A stretch of DNA of 64,000 nt from Steromphala cineraria (Eukaryota > Mollusca > Gastropoda > Trochida > Trochidae). The notes beneath the pieces are model-generated. The model was not told where the DNA came from. It ran no database searches and was given only the letters and a program-made list of their open reading frames with translations. The stretch is from positions 17,182,093-17,246,092 of the forward strand of contig OU744727.1 in NCBI GenBank assembly GCA_916613615.1, in the 5' to 3' direction. Shown here one piece after another: positions 25,464-37,985 of this stretch (position 1 is its first letter; each line of letters begins with the position of its first letter). The translations under genes were made by a program, and so were the position numbers.

Positions 25464-28400
25464 GTATGTCATGCAGAATCTTTGTCTACTTTTTTTAAAC
25501 CTGGACTGTTTGTACTCGTCTAAGTGCTCCCTGGGCGCTAAGTGTGAATTTTGTGTTGTAACTCACCAAAGGAGTCGCCCTCTTGTAGTTCCACCTTCAG
25601 CAATTCAGAAGAAACTTCCATTCGTTGTTGCCTCAAGCTCCATGAGGTCAATGTCAAGAGATTAGCGTTGTAAAATTAGATCCATGATGGATTACTGAGG
25701 AGAAGGAAACCATCTTGGGAAATACCAAAAATAAACAATTCCCTCGCATGGACCAGCTGACAAGCACTGACTTGTTATCATACTTTCATCCCGACTCACA
25801 TCAAGACGAGCATCTGTCACTCAACTCAACACTGTCCTAGCCCGGCCAACTCGATTCCGATACTAGATGCTTTGTTGTTGCATTTTACTGGACGATTTCC
25901 CTGGTGTTCCCGCAACACCCAGCATGCCTAAAGCAGATGTGCTAGACGTCAATGTCACACACTCAGATGATTCATGTTCATTCCCTATCTGTCTTTCCTC
26001 GGTAAGGTTAGGACTAGTTTCAGATGGAGTATAAAGAGGATAGGTGGACATCATTCTCCTGTCTGCCTTAGGTATGATTAAATTGCAGATACAATAAAAG
26101 ATTACCCTTTCCCTAAGACTTAAAACTGCAATTAGCTAAGTCTCCAGCCTGTCCTGGTCACGTTAGTATATGACAATGCAACATCTGCAAATCACTAACA
26201 ACATTCAGACATTGTTAAACAAAAGAGCAATAGAGCCAGTGCTAAATCACTTCAGTGCCCTACATCTCTTTTCTTAAATGTTCCTTGTTCACAAGCCCTA
26301 AATCATTCACTGCCTAACTCTTTTAAAAGAGCTCTTCTTAAAAGAGCAGCTTCAATCCCATACAGTGTATCTGGAGCAGCTGTGTTGAAGCCTAGTTCCT
26401 TGTCAATGTAGCTGGTTAGCCTAAACTCCACCAGTCTTATCTGCACACCCCGATCTTCCGAACCGGAAATACATTGTTTTTTTTTTAGTTTTGAAAATGT
26501 CCTTCTTTCCTTCCTCTACACGAAGGACCCGTAGCCTTTTACTAGGATTACGTCTCCCAGTCACTTTCTGCATTAATGGGGAAAATTTCTGTCAATAGAA
26601 TGGCGATTGTATGATGAACAACGTAGTGTATGAATGAATCGGTATACAGGCCATCGAACTGCATGCACAGACTTGCTTGGCAAACGTTGTGTGTGTCTCA
26701 CATAGTTCTAAATCAATAGCTCAACTAAAGGCCCTTTACACATGTTAACATCTTCAATACTGACATGGCACATAAACTCATTAAAACTCTTCTCTCACCA
26801 TATTGGCTTTGGAGGATGTAATTTTGAAGATTGTTCGTGTGGTGTGTGCGACATGGTATAAACCCTCAAATATCTTTGTCTATTTTGAGATTTTGATTTA
26901 ATCGGATTAAATTTTGATTTTCCTTTTGATAAAAGAGAAAGTTGAAAGAAGGCCTTGATGGAGAGAAGAAGAAAAAGAAGAAGAAGATGATGATTGATAG
27001 AGATGGGGAGAAGTCTGCTCTGAAGAGGAGAACATCCCTGGAAATAAACAAGTTAAAAAAACAGCAGTGAGTGAACAATTTTGAATAAGAATTTTAAAAA
27101 GGAACGTATATAAACAGGTTTATTTAATGCCAGATAAGGAGAATTGCCTTTTAATGTTGGCTCCAGAATTGTGACACTTTTACTTTTTGTGTTGTGTCAA
27201 CTTTAATAACTAGTATAAGGCTTTGGTTTTCGAAAGAAGATTTTAAAACAATTATTACTCATGTGAACATCCCAATCAACAAATAACGAACAAGTCCTTA
27301 TCCAATCATTGTTGATTTAGATTATAAATAGAATTATGAATAATGATATAATTTGAATCTTTCAAACAGGAAAAAGACATCAACAACAATCTCTAAGCAG
27401 CAAACAGCATCAACATCAACGCCAACAAAATCGGTCTACAGTGCTGATGAAATGAACAATAACGATAACGTTGGATCCAACCCCAGCGAACCTGACATCA
27501 TCAGTACAATAGAGAAACTACTAGGAGATGACTCTGAGAGTAGAGACGAGGACACTGAGGACAAGAAGCCGGAGACTGTATCTCCTCTTCCTCCTGGGCT
27601 GCCTGACGAACTGCAGCAGAGCATCGTCCAGATTAAGAAGGTATTACATGAAGTTCTACATGACTTGAGACGTTTTGTAATGGGAAAGGTGCACAACATT
27701 TCTGTTGAGAAAGTGTCCCCTCTTCATTAAGTGTTAACTTACAAGTTACTGCAGAACATTGTTGTTGTTAAAAGGTATTAAACCATGGACCTTGTCTGAA
27801 AATCATTTGTAAAAATGACGGTCGAATGAACAGCGAAACATAGATACCAAATGGTGTGCTATTTACACTAAATGTACAGATACAGCTGTGTTTCTGGATT
27901 CTCTCCAGCAATAATAATAGCCATTGTGAAAAACTCATTGTGTTTCAACCGAAACAGTAAACCCAATCATTATTGTTGTGACACCTTTCTATTTCTTATT
28001 CTTGTATCATGTTATCCACTTGTCATCTATTTTTCACAGTTTGCAAAGGAGAGCAGTGGAGGGAAGTGCAAGTTCTTCTCAGGAAATGTGAACAAGGCAT
28101 TACTAGAGTAAGTATGATAAGTAACATTTTGATATGGCAGATAATGTAGATAAATTGCCAAAATATGCAAAGCTCAAAAATACTGTAGAAGAATACTAGA
28201 ACATTGAATCCATAACATCCACAATTTCCTCCCTGTCCCCAGTATTGAGATGCAGTCTCGCGAGCTCTCGTGTGGGAATCGTCAGGCTATCTACACTCAC
28301 CTCTCGTTCTTCCTGCCGTGTACAAAGGAGACGCTGTTGAAACGAGCCAAGAAACTGAGGCTGTCCAAGCAGGAGGATCTTCTCAAGGACCCCATCAATA

Positions 28401-31400
28401 GGCTCAGAGAAGGTAAACTTAGAAAAACATTGACACTTTACCATTTGGTCCTTGGATATAAACTGAAGGTAGATTACTGTCTCAGAGGCTGACCTTAGGA
28501 CCTAGTGAACAAGTTCAGAGAAGGTAAACTTAGAAAAGCATTGACACTTTACCATTTGGTCCTTGGATATAAACTGAAGGTAGATTACAATCTCAGAGGG
28601 TGACCTTAGGACCTAGTGAACAAGTTCAGAGAGGTAAACTTAGAAAAGCATTGACACTTTATCATTTGGTCTTTGAATTTAAACTCAAAGAAACTTACTG
28701 TTTCAGGGGGAGGACAGTCCATATAGCACTACCAATATGGAAGCATATGATTTTGGTCTAAATTTTTTGGCATGGAACTTTTATCTCTACCATGGGTCCT
28801 TTGATATAAAGGAAAAGAAGGTTGCCTTTGATTGTCACATGATTGTGCTCATATAATGCTTACCCTTCACCAAGTAAAGAAAAAGAATGTAACATGCAGA
28901 TTTACTTGGTTTTTGCCCATTGATCCTGCAATATAAGGAAAAGAAGGTAACATTTGTTTTCGCTTGATTTTGGCATGTATCCTCTACCGTAAATACTACT
29001 AACACCGAGTCATTACCCTGGTAATAAATGTTTGTTGAACAGATTTGAAAATGAAGTTATACGAAGGTTCACCTTCTGTCTGTTATTTTTCAAGAATATA
29101 AAAGACATAATCCATAAGAATTTCGAAAAAGATTAATTCAGTTATGATTTCATGACTTGCATTTTCAGCTGTGAATGCGATTATGCAAACCTTTCTGGAG
29201 AAGTATGAAGCTGAGAATCAGGGGTAGGTCGTCAACATTAAAAACTGTCATGGTAATATTTATTTAGAATAAACATAGCATTTTACCATAATTAGACACT
29301 AGAGAGTTAAAACAATTGTTCGCATTGATTTTTGGTGAACAAGATGTCGTTGCAATATCCAGCCAAAAAAATATGGATAACATACATATTTAACAGTGCA
29401 CTTTCATTATGCACGAATCGCTGCACAGAACCAAACAATCGAAAGCTAGGATGACACTGAACTGGATTTGAAGGGAAATATAAGTAAATTTAGATTTATT
29501 TATTCATAAATATAATGTATCATTTATAGGTAGAAAGTGTGACATGTCAATGTTTCAATGTTCAATCCGTAACACCAAATGCGACTGTTACTTCTGTCAA
29601 TAGTGTTATTTTCGTCACTGTATATTACCAAGCATCGAGAACAAGGAGAAGAATGCGTCGGAGCCGATGGAGGAAGAATCTACATGTAGTCTTGATAAGG
29701 ACCCGAAAGATGCAGACGAGGCGAAGAATAGGATCATAGGTCTAAGGAACTTTGAGTGGACGGATCATGTGACGAGCTTGCTCTGTGACGTCGTCAGAGT
29801 TAAGATGAGGTCGTTCGTAGCTGCCAAACAGCGGGGACAGACTGCTGAAGAGTTTATCAGCTGCTTCCTCGATATGGAGATTCGTCCAATATGGCCCCCG
29901 GGTTGGATACAAACAAAGTATGTCTAAAGTGAAATGGATTATTCAACTTAGGGTTTCAGACGTAGGACACTTTTATGTTTTCTTAGTAAACCCCGAGTTT
30001 TATTGACAAATAAAATATGAAGTTTCATCACGTGATATTTATGATATTGTGAGCAAACAAAGACTCATAATCACTAATGTTTGAACCCCATTAATGGAAT
30101 GTTTTTTTCTTTCATTCAGTCCACTAGTAGTCTTACGCAATATACTTGGAATATAATGGGTTCCCTTTAGAGATCAATTCTGATATTATAGAATAACATG
30201 AATTCTTCATATGAAAAATTATTTCAAACCTTCGAAAAGCCCAATCATCAAGTATTATCAACATTAATTTTGTAAATTTGATTACTACAAACAAATTGTG
30301 TTATTAACAATTAATCAAAAGCAATCACTCCTATAATTAAAAAGGAACTAATTGCTTTAGATAATTTATGTAAAGCCCTGTTTATACGGCGAGCGTTTGT
30401 ATATGAGTAAATCATTACATATATGCAAATTTGCTCATATGAGTAAAATTGGCCGTATGGACGCATTTGCACATATGTATATTTTACTACCGTAGGCAAA
30501 TTTTACACTACCGTAACGAATTTGCACCTAGTCAGGGGCAGGTGTAAATGCCATACTACCGTGAGTAAATGTCGAATTTTTTTTACTACCCTAAGTAAAT
30601 CTCGCTGTATGAACGTGTAGCAAAACTACTTTTACACATGTGTGTATATTTACTACCCTGAGCAAATTAGCATACATGTATATGCAAAGGCCGCCGTATA
30701 AACAAGGCTTAAGGGAGATAACTCATTTGCTTCTCTGCAGGATTCTGTACAAGAAGAGTAGAGCGGCCCATGAAATGTGGACCAATCCGTGAGTATTCAC
30801 TCAAATATCTTCAATATCAAATTATTGTTAACTTTATACGGTTCCGTATGTGACCTTATTTGTTTGTTTTTCTTTAAATAAACACTTAAAACAGGCGCAA
30901 ATCATAAAGTGAAATTGCTCGGGACTATGGACAAATCCAACTTATTAAACATTTGTTTCTTAAAGAGACACAGTATGTTGATGGGATCACATATGTCAAA
31001 TTTTGAAATCGATGTTATTACATCGGGAACCACTAACTGTTACTGAAAATAACAAGTTAAAGGTCAATCAGTACATTAGAGCGAAAATACGGCCATTCAA
31101 AGTCGGGATTTTGATCGAAAACCGGACAATGTGGCTCAGGTGGCGCGCGCAAAATCGCCAAACGTTATTTTGTAAACCTTGTCATAAGCTGACAGGAAGA
31201 TATATTCATTTCGATAGTGTTTATTAGGTAGATTAATTGGATGCATAATTTCGAATATTAAACGTATTTGAGATGTTTTCTTGATTTCATAAAATCAAGC
31301 ATTTTAGAGATAGTATGTATAAATGGTTAATTTGCCAGTCGAGTGATGAGATATGAACTTCAATCAGCACATAAGATATTTTGATATCAAAACCAAATAA

Positions 31401-34400
31401 AATTTTAAGAAAGATACTCTGTGTCACTTTAAGTCATGAGAGTGCATCTGTCGTTATTGGTAGAATGTTGTTGGATTGTTGTTATGAAACCATATGAGCA
31501 TTATCTTTAGATTATTGATTTTTTTTGGTAAGAAATCAACGTGGCCACACTCCAAAGGTTCCTACACCCAGGACGGTTTTGCATTTATTATACATCAAGT
31601 ATATTTGGTATACCCATTTGGTTTATCTTCTGCTATTCCAGTATGGCTTTGAAGGAGTCTGACAAGGAACTCAGACTTGAAGATGACATGGAAGTGACAG
31701 ATATCGGCAAGGTGATGACAGAGTTATCAAAGACAGATACACCAACTACTGAGGATAATGAAGACAAAGGGAACCAAGGTTGGACTGGAGAACCTCCTGC
31801 AAGGGCCCAAACGACTTCAACTATGGCGCCGCTGTCTGTACATTCAAACGCCACCTCCAGTGTCCCTGTACTAAAGAGCCACGAGGGGATCAAACATGGA
31901 CTTGTGACGGAAATGTTGCAGAGTCCCATTCCATTAGCTTCTAACTCCACGAAACAATCTCCATCCACAGTGCTCTCTATCGGTACAGACATACCTCGGA
32001 GAAGTGTACATTCGGCAGAATATGAGAAATATTTAATGGCAACTAATGTTACTTCTTCTAGGGTGTTACCCCCAAAACCTCAGTCCTCCACTGAGGTGAT
32101 ATCAGCATCTTCCAAATTTCAGTCAATGCTTTTTCAGGCCAAACAGGCCGGCACTACAAACCAGAAAACATTAGTTGCTCCACAACCATCGCTCGGTGCA
32201 CAACATGATCCCCAGAAGAAAGCTGCAAGCTCCTCCCCAGGAAGCTTACTTTTTCTTGTAGATAATTCACCTTCACTCAACAAACTGAATGACTCCAAGA
32301 ATCTTGCTTCTCCGTTTGGTTCATCTTACCAGGAAAAGCACACTAAAGATCAGAGACCATCCCCAATACAACCCGTGAAAACTAGCCAGCCTTATTCTGT
32401 ACCTAAAACACAAACCACGTTTAATGCAAAGCAGAATGATTATTCATTGGTTCCTAAAGACCTGGTCGTGTCGAGTTCTTCATCTTCCTCAGCCATTGAA
32501 CAGGAGGCTGTGAAGCAGCTACACCACCAACTGATGCAGCTGGCCACGGTAAGTAGCGGGTTCCGAGAGGGGACCTCGCCCCACAATAGCTCCAGTGTCC
32601 AGCCCAATAAAGTCAACAGGGAGTCTGGTGCGGTCCAGCTCAAACAACATCCGCCTGCCAACATGGCTGTCCAACAGCGACCTGTGCAACACCCTCCCAA
32701 CACCTCCCTGGTGAAAATTGCTATTCAGAATTCGTCGATAGGCTCTGTGCCTCAAAGACACTCCCTTCAGTGGCCACTCAAGATGTCTCCTCAGAGCCAG
32801 ATGGTTGAGGGTCAGAAACAAACTTCTTTACAAATGTCTGGCGGTTCTCAGCCACCCCCGACTAGCAGTAAAACAGCTCTTTATAAAACGACCAGCAAGA
32901 CTCAAGCCAGTATGGACACATATATTTCCAACGATCCTCGGTCACTGCTCGGTTCTGACCCAAATGGAAGTTTCGCTAAGGCTAAGAAGGCAGTGCAAAA
33001 TGATGCTTTGAAAAGACAAAAAGAGGTCGAGAAATCAATCCTTGAAAATGTGTTAAAGGATTATCAGTTGGAGATGAAACTGCATCTTGAGCAACAGCAG
33101 CAACATCATCAACAGGTGATCCCAACCTCTCTCAGTCCACCTCAGGGTATCATGCCACGCACGACAATGCAGCTACAATATCCAGGCATGTCCCCTTCCC
33201 CTGGGACGTCTGCGTTCAGCCCCCCTTCAGGAAACACCAAAACATCCAAACCGTTGCCTCACACGTGGATCCCTCCCGGGAGCAAGACCGTCAAGCAGAA
33301 GATAGCATCTGCTGTCACACACAACATGACTATTCAAGGGTTGCTGCAGCAGTCTTCGCAAAAGGATCTTATTCAAGGTAGCAGAAAATCTGTTTTCTGT
33401 TTGATTTAATTAGACTGATCCTTTCCATTTTGGCAGGAGTTTATTATTGCCCTGACCAACGTTTTCATTAATATATGATTGTGTGCATGTCGGATAAATT
33501 ACACCTTTTTTAATTTGTTGTAAGGAATTTAGAATTTTTGGGCAGTAAGGGTATAAAATTACCCAGACGTTTTGATGCTATTTAATTCTTTGATTTAGTT
33601 AAACATTTTTATCATTCCCCTCCAATATAAGTGGAAGGCGGATTCAGGTTTGAGCTTTGTCTGTCTGTGAATTTGTATACAGTGTGCGGGCATGCGTGTG
33701 TGCGTTCTATCATCTTTGTTAATGACAACATTACTTCTCACCAACTGTTAAAGATAGGGATAACCAAATTTGGCTTGTGGCTTCAGGGTATAGACAACTT
33801 TAGGGAATACGAAATCCCGAAATACCTGCTTTTGTACCTTGAAGTGGACACCTTTACTAACGAACTGTTAAAGATAGTAAATAGCTAAGTTAAAATTTGG
33901 ATTCTGGATATCAAGAACGTGAGTTTATGATAATAATCAATCTGGAAGAGGAAGTTTATGACTAAGTTGTCTTGTTGTTACCATAACATGTTATTTTTTA
34001 AGAATAATATGTCTGTAATATATGCCCCTACTTAATTACTCTTCCTCTGCTTGAGAACGACACAAGAATCTGTGTCGAAACGTCGCATACAATGAACAAA
34101 GAAGTTGTCATCCATATATTCCTCAGCATTATTGTCCTTCCAACTTCTAAAATGCCTCTCAAAGAAGTATTATGTCTGTACTCTGTACTCATCGATGTAC
34201 TGTGTTGCAGGTACCCCTCACTTCACGACGACCCCCCAGTCTAGGCAAGGTGTGATGACCCCGGGGACCACGGGCCACTCCCGACCTCCAACCACAATCT
34301 CCTCCCCCTCCCCCTCGCAGCACCATCAAGGTGAGTCCAGGCAGACTGCTGAGTATAACTATCACAGGTGAAACAAAACAAGTACACACCACAGTTGGTT

Positions 34401-35698
34401 TGGGTTTTATCATAATCTATTATTTATTCATTTGATCATCACACGGTTAGAATAACACAAAGATTATTTGCTGTTTTATTGAATAAATTGGTCTATGGTT
34501 AATGATTTGTTAATATCTTTGTATGATGTAGGTAAGGGTTAGAGATAAAAGTTATGCCAACACGACCCACATCGTGTTTAAATTGTGTAAATGTGTGGAG
34601 AATCAATTGACATTCACAATGAATATCATATATATTATGTCGATGAACAGATGTGTTCTATCCAAATGAAGTTTGGAAAAACGTTATGTATTTCAAACTT
34701 TAAATAAATGAAAATAATCCATATGATAAAACCAACTAATGTGTGTATTTTCTTTTGAACCTCAGTTTACATTAACGGTGGGGTTGTGACTCGTTGCCTT
34801 AATGGTAACATTTGAGCAAAAAATCAATTCTTTTTAACTTTCCCTGTCACTATAAATATGTTATTTAAATCCTTTTTATGTTAATCTAATTAATGGTACC
34901 TTACTTTTGTTGTCGTTACTTCACATGGTGCCTGCATTCCCAACTTCATAGATATAGAAAGGATAAATACATGTTAAGTGATGAAATTTAGTGTTGTCGC
35001 TTTCCATTAGTAGGGTAGTTAGTGCTTCCGGTTGTTTAAACGTTATAGAACTTCTTAAGTTTTTAATTTCATAATTGCATGGTTTCTAATCTACAATAAC
35101 TTAATTTATAAAACAATCATTCTTTATCGTTCATTTTAACCCATTTTCTTCAAGACTGGCTACGAAAAAATGGATTATTCAAAATGTTATTGATGTTCTA
35201 AACAAATTGAAACTGTTTGTTAAAGAGTGTAATTTCGTATGTCAGTTTTTGAATCACTGAATTACAGCAGGGGAGTTCCCTACCATGTATTATTAAAACT
35301 TTCAGTGCAGCAAACTTGTTAAGGAACAAAAACAGTGTCTCACAGGTGTGTTAACACCCTCACAATTCAGTCTATATCCCCGATTTTGATGAGCGAGCTT
35401 TGTAATTCAAGATGATACCCTGCTGTGAGGGCCTTATCAACGCTCACAAGGCCTTCTCTGCGTTTACAAAGCCCTCCCAGTCGCTTATTATCTTGGCTTA
35501 GCAATAGAATGGTTTAGAATGTTATAAAGGCTTTTGGGCGTTTTGAAATCTGAGCTTGATCTGTGAATATGTTCCTGAACATGTCTGTCTGTCAACCACT
35601 GCAATCATGAATGTCGTCACATAAAGTTTTAATAAATTTCGAATATTCGAAAAAAATATAATTAGCAAATGATGCTTGATGTGACAGATCCTCTCTAG
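23160..35698 (+). CDS. Gene B: TRIM (RING-B-box-coiled-coil)-ubinuclein fusion protein, 1333 codons
   Basis: Thirteen coding exons: 23160-23307, 24356-24499, 24649-25463, 26936-27066, 27370-27640, 28040-28107, 28243-28412, 29169-29223, 29633-29917, 30741-30788, 31642-33377, 34211-34330 and 35688-35698. All junctions are GT-AG and in phase; the sum is 4002 nt, ending in TAG. The N-terminus (1-369) is an RBCC ubiquitin-ligase module. Residues about 490-712 match the ubinuclein middle domain of the HIRA H3.3-chaperone complex. The rest is a disordered tail. The upstream HRD of canonical ubinuclein is not present. Paralogue C has the same exon structure, which argues against an assembly or prediction artefact. 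TTTCAG just before the start codon implies an upstream 5' UTR exon. The function is inferred: a chromatin-directed RING ligase is the simplest reading. Confidence 0.85.
23840..24215. repeat. Dispersed repeat R1, copy in intron 1 of gene B
   Basis: The homologue of 13155-13480, with the same phrase order (GGCATGCGGTTCGTGATGAA, GTAGGATTACACC, GAGTACCTGTTT). The corresponding intron of gene C is only 223 bp and has lost it. Confidence 0.6.
25464..26935 (+). other. Intron 3 of gene B: the junction intron of the fusion
   Basis: This 1472-bp intron separates the RBCC exons from the ubinuclein exons. Parts of it are homologous to intron 3 of gene C, for example AGTCTCCAGCCTGTCCT at about 26138 and 47767, and AAAAGAG...AGAG.CAGTGCTA near 26222 and 47850. 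So the fusion predates the B/C duplication. I found no relic of an HRD exon, no stop-plus-polyadenylation arrangement and no promoter that would make the two halves separate genes. Confidence 0.6.
26936..30788 (+). CDS. Gene B exons 4-10: basic linker and ubinuclein middle domain
   Basis: Exon 4 opens RKLKEGLDGEKKKKKKK, a likely nuclear localisation signal. Exon 5 holds an acidic segment, DIISTIEKLLGDDS, then LPPGLPDELQQSI, equivalent to LPEGLPAPLEKRI of vertebrate UBN1. Exons 6-7 give KFFSGNVNKALLDIEMQSRE and FLPCTKETLLKRAKKL, against KFFT.DIN.ILLDIELQTRE and FLPCSKDALLKRARKL in UBN1. Exons 8-10 give NFEWTDHVTSLLCDVVRVK and PIWPPGWIQTKILYKKSRAA, against KFQWNDEIRELLCQVVKIK and PLWPKGW. In UBN1 this middle domain is reported to bind H3/H4 and DNA. 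The match is by eye against remembered sequence, but it is collinear over about 220 residues. Confidence 0.85.
27721..27775 (+). pseudogene. Decayed duplicate of the end of exon 5 (gene B)
   Basis: About 80-130 bp after the exon 5 donor, the sequence TACTGCAGAACATTG ... AAAAGGTATTAA resembles the end of exon 5 (AACTGCAGCAGAGCATCG ... AAGAAGGTATTA). Gene C has a better preserved counterpart at 50215-50267. The B copy no longer encodes the matching peptide. Confidence 0.45.
28386..28720 (+). repeat. Three-unit 111-bp tandem repeat covering the exon 7 donor (gene B)
   Basis: The last 25 or so bases of exon 7 plus the first 85 or so of intron 7 are repeated, starting near 28386, 28500 and 28610. 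Each unit repeats TTCAGAGAAGGTAAACTTAG, so each carries a copy of the splice donor; the third copy has lost one G of it. Gene C has ten starts of the same unit. Confidence 0.85.
30371..30711. mobile_element. MITE in intron 9 of gene B
   Basis: The left end TAAAGCCCTGTTTATACGGC and the inverse of the right end, TTAAGCCTTGTTTATACGGC, match over about 29 bp. It is 341 bp long, rich in TTTACT and ACTACC phrases, and without coding capacity. Intron 9 of gene C lacks it. Confidence 0.75.
30960..31432. mobile_element. TTAA-flanked MITE in intron 10 of gene B
   Basis: TTAAAGAGACACAGTATG at the left is inverted at the right as ATACTCTGTGTCACTTTAA. Both ends fall on TTAA, as expected for piggyBac-type targets. 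It is 473 bp long. The interior includes GGTGGCGCGCGCAAAATCGC. The family is distinct from the 39688 type. Confidence 0.7.
31642..35698 (+). CDS. Gene B exons 11-13: disordered Ser/Pro/Gln-rich tail
   Basis: Exon 11 (1736 nt) encodes low-complexity sequence rich in Ser, Gln, Pro and Thr. It has a conserved island SNDPRSLLGSDPNGSF and a short charged helix with LHLEQQQQHHQQV. Exon 12 encodes GTPHFTTTPQSRQGVMTPGT. Exon 13 adds only DPL before TAG at 35696-35698. Gene C ends equivalently. Long disordered tails of this kind are usual in ubinucleins and may hold partner motifs. The local Gln run is short and differs between B and C. Confidence 0.8.
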
Positions 35699-37389
35699 TC
35701 ACCGAGCAGATACTGAGAGGACACTACAGGACAAAGAGAGAACGACAACTACCTTCTGGCTAGAATGAGTGGTAGATGAGTCTGTCTCCTTGTCACAGCC
35801 CGATTGTTCAAGTATTTACTGTTTTGGGGATAAATATGGATGTTGTGTCGACATGTTCAGAATAGCAACTTGTCGTCATGTATATGGGCGCATCCAAATA
35901 GAAGATCGACTGTGTTTTACTTCACGAACTGTAAACAGATGAAGCGGACGTTTTACTTACTTGTCCCATTAACTCTCATTTACGAAATAAGTTTTCAAAC
36001 CGCTATCTTTCGAAATGGCAAAATGTGCCTTTTTGCCTGTGTATTTGTTTACAAGCCAAAATCTTGCGTGTTGTGATTTGCCTTCTGTTTCCCAAATAGT
36101 CTGTTTCATTTTAGAATACCGAAGTTATTCCATGCAAAAACCTTTTTATCGTTGATATATGTATCTAAAATTTCTTTCTTGTTTTTACTATTGTGCTATA
36201 TTTCATACTGTATTATCATCTCTTATTGACGATTGGTCGTGTAGACTTTGTTGTATCATATATTATGCAAATTATTTAGTGTTTGAAAAAGAGAGACTTG
36301 TTGATAAAATGATATTCTGTTTGTCCGCGGAAAGCTATTAAGGTTCTGCAAGTGATGATTAAGATCAAAAGATCAAGTCCAACCGTTCAACTGTCCAACT
36401 GTTCTGCCTTCGTTATCAGATGCACCTATAAATGAGAAGGATACGTTCTAGCAAGGATTTGTATTGCTACAAAAATCCTTGGTTTTAGTTACATGATCCG
36501 TCATTATATCTAGCGAATAGCCCATAGAGGTCAAGTTAAGACGACATTAGGCGAATTTTGCACCGACTGTTGACATGAAGTCTGCTTTGAAACTAATAAC
36601 GGCTTCTGTGTGTCTTGACTACTGTCTCGTGCTGTCATTTGCCCTACTTTTGCAGACACATGATCGTCATCGTGACACGGAATAGGTTTGTATTTTGCGT
36701 AGTTTGTTTTGTTCTATGTTACTTGCTATTTTAATTTTCATTATTGAAAATACAAACAATTTACTTCTATGTTTTGGACTATTTGTATATAAACAATGCA
36801 TTGTATACCTTCTTGTGTTTTTTGTTTTATTTTGCATAATGATCTGATAGAGTGAAATATGATAGTTAAAGATTAGGTATTTATTCATGATTGATAATGA
36901 AGTGTGGGCTCTGATGAATTGTTTTGATTTCTTATTCTGTTGTTCTGTTCCCAAAATATCGAGTTGTAGCTCAAGGCAGAATTCAACCTTTCAATTTCCT
37001 ATCCTCTGAGTAGTATATTGACCTATCAATTTGATACTGATATAGGTGACCAGGTGAGTTATAGACTCTTATCATCATGAAGGAAAAGAAATGTCACTCT
37101 AATTGATAATATTATAGTGATACAAACTTTGGCAATTTCTAAATTAGTAAATGTCTTTAACTGTTAGCCTTACCCCTCCCCCTTGAATTTTTTACTGCCA
37201 CTAAGTAATTATTTATTTTCATATGTAATGATAAAAATGATAAAATAAAAAGAAAGGTTCTGACAAACAAATATGAAAATTTTGGTTGAGAAAAATTGAC
37301 AGAAATAGATAAATATATTTTTCGAAATTATCTCCCTAAAGGGTGTATCCGAAAACCCTTTTAAGAAAAAACCCTGTCAGATACCACTT
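35699..37389 (+). other. 3' UTR and downstream flank of gene B
   Basis: The region to about 36130 is similar to the flank of gene C (61479-61880), as expected for a shared 3' UTR. The place of AATAAA in C (61735-61740) is degraded to GAAATAAG in B (about 35984), so B must use another signal that I could not fix. Beyond 36130 nothing is recognised. Confidence 0.4.
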
Positions 37390-37985
37390 GATGAAATGTT
37401 TAATTTTGGAGCAAACTCGGATACATATTTGAAGAAAGTTAACCCTTTTTGGCAAGATGTATTAACGGAAGGTATTTTCCGTAAAATACTCCATTACGTT
37501 GTCCCTATAGCTAATACTTTAGATATCTTTAACCCCAACCTATTTGGTTTAATCACAGCTTTAACACACATCACATGTTATAAAAGATTTGGCAGATAAA
37601 GGAATAAGGACTAGATATCAATGACGTATGTGATGGAAACGGGTTACTATCAATGGAATCTATGAAAGACAAATACTGAATCAAAGGTACATTTCTAGAT
37701 TATAATTATTTGTTATTTATTTTGCCTCATACCCATCCTTCTACACAAATGAATAATAGATACATAAATGTTCCTGAATGCCAGTTTTCTATAATGAAAA
37801 CATCAAAGGCTCTAGACTTTTTTTATGACACACTTATTTCAACAGATATAGATATCCTGACATTTGTAGCAACGGCAACTTTATTTCCTGAAACTATATT
37901 TGATTGGAAAAGACATTTACAAGACATATGTAAAGACATAGAGATTATTAACCGAGTGTGTTTCCGTATCATTAATATCATATAA
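37390..37985 (+). mobile_element. Decayed LINE (non-LTR retrotransposon) ORF2 fragment
   Basis: The reading LKKVNPFWQDVLTEG, then (after a frame change) LDINDVCDGNGLLSMESMKD and, past an in-frame stop, GTFLDYNYLL, then FDWKRHLQDICKDIE, follows the C-terminal order of LINE ORF2 proteins (FW.DV, NG.LLS, G.FLDY, DW..I). Frame shifts and a stop show that it is dead. It abuts a large hairpin at 37945-38090. A related 3' fragment sits in intron 5 of gene C. Confidence 0.6.

Noticed and set aside
25464..26935. Possibility that TRIM and ubinuclein parts are two neighbouring genes
   Set aside because: Exon 3 ends in a conserved phase-0 donor in B and C, exon 4 begins in phase 0 without a start codon, no terminator-like arrangement lies between, and the order is duplicated. 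Transcript data could still overturn this.
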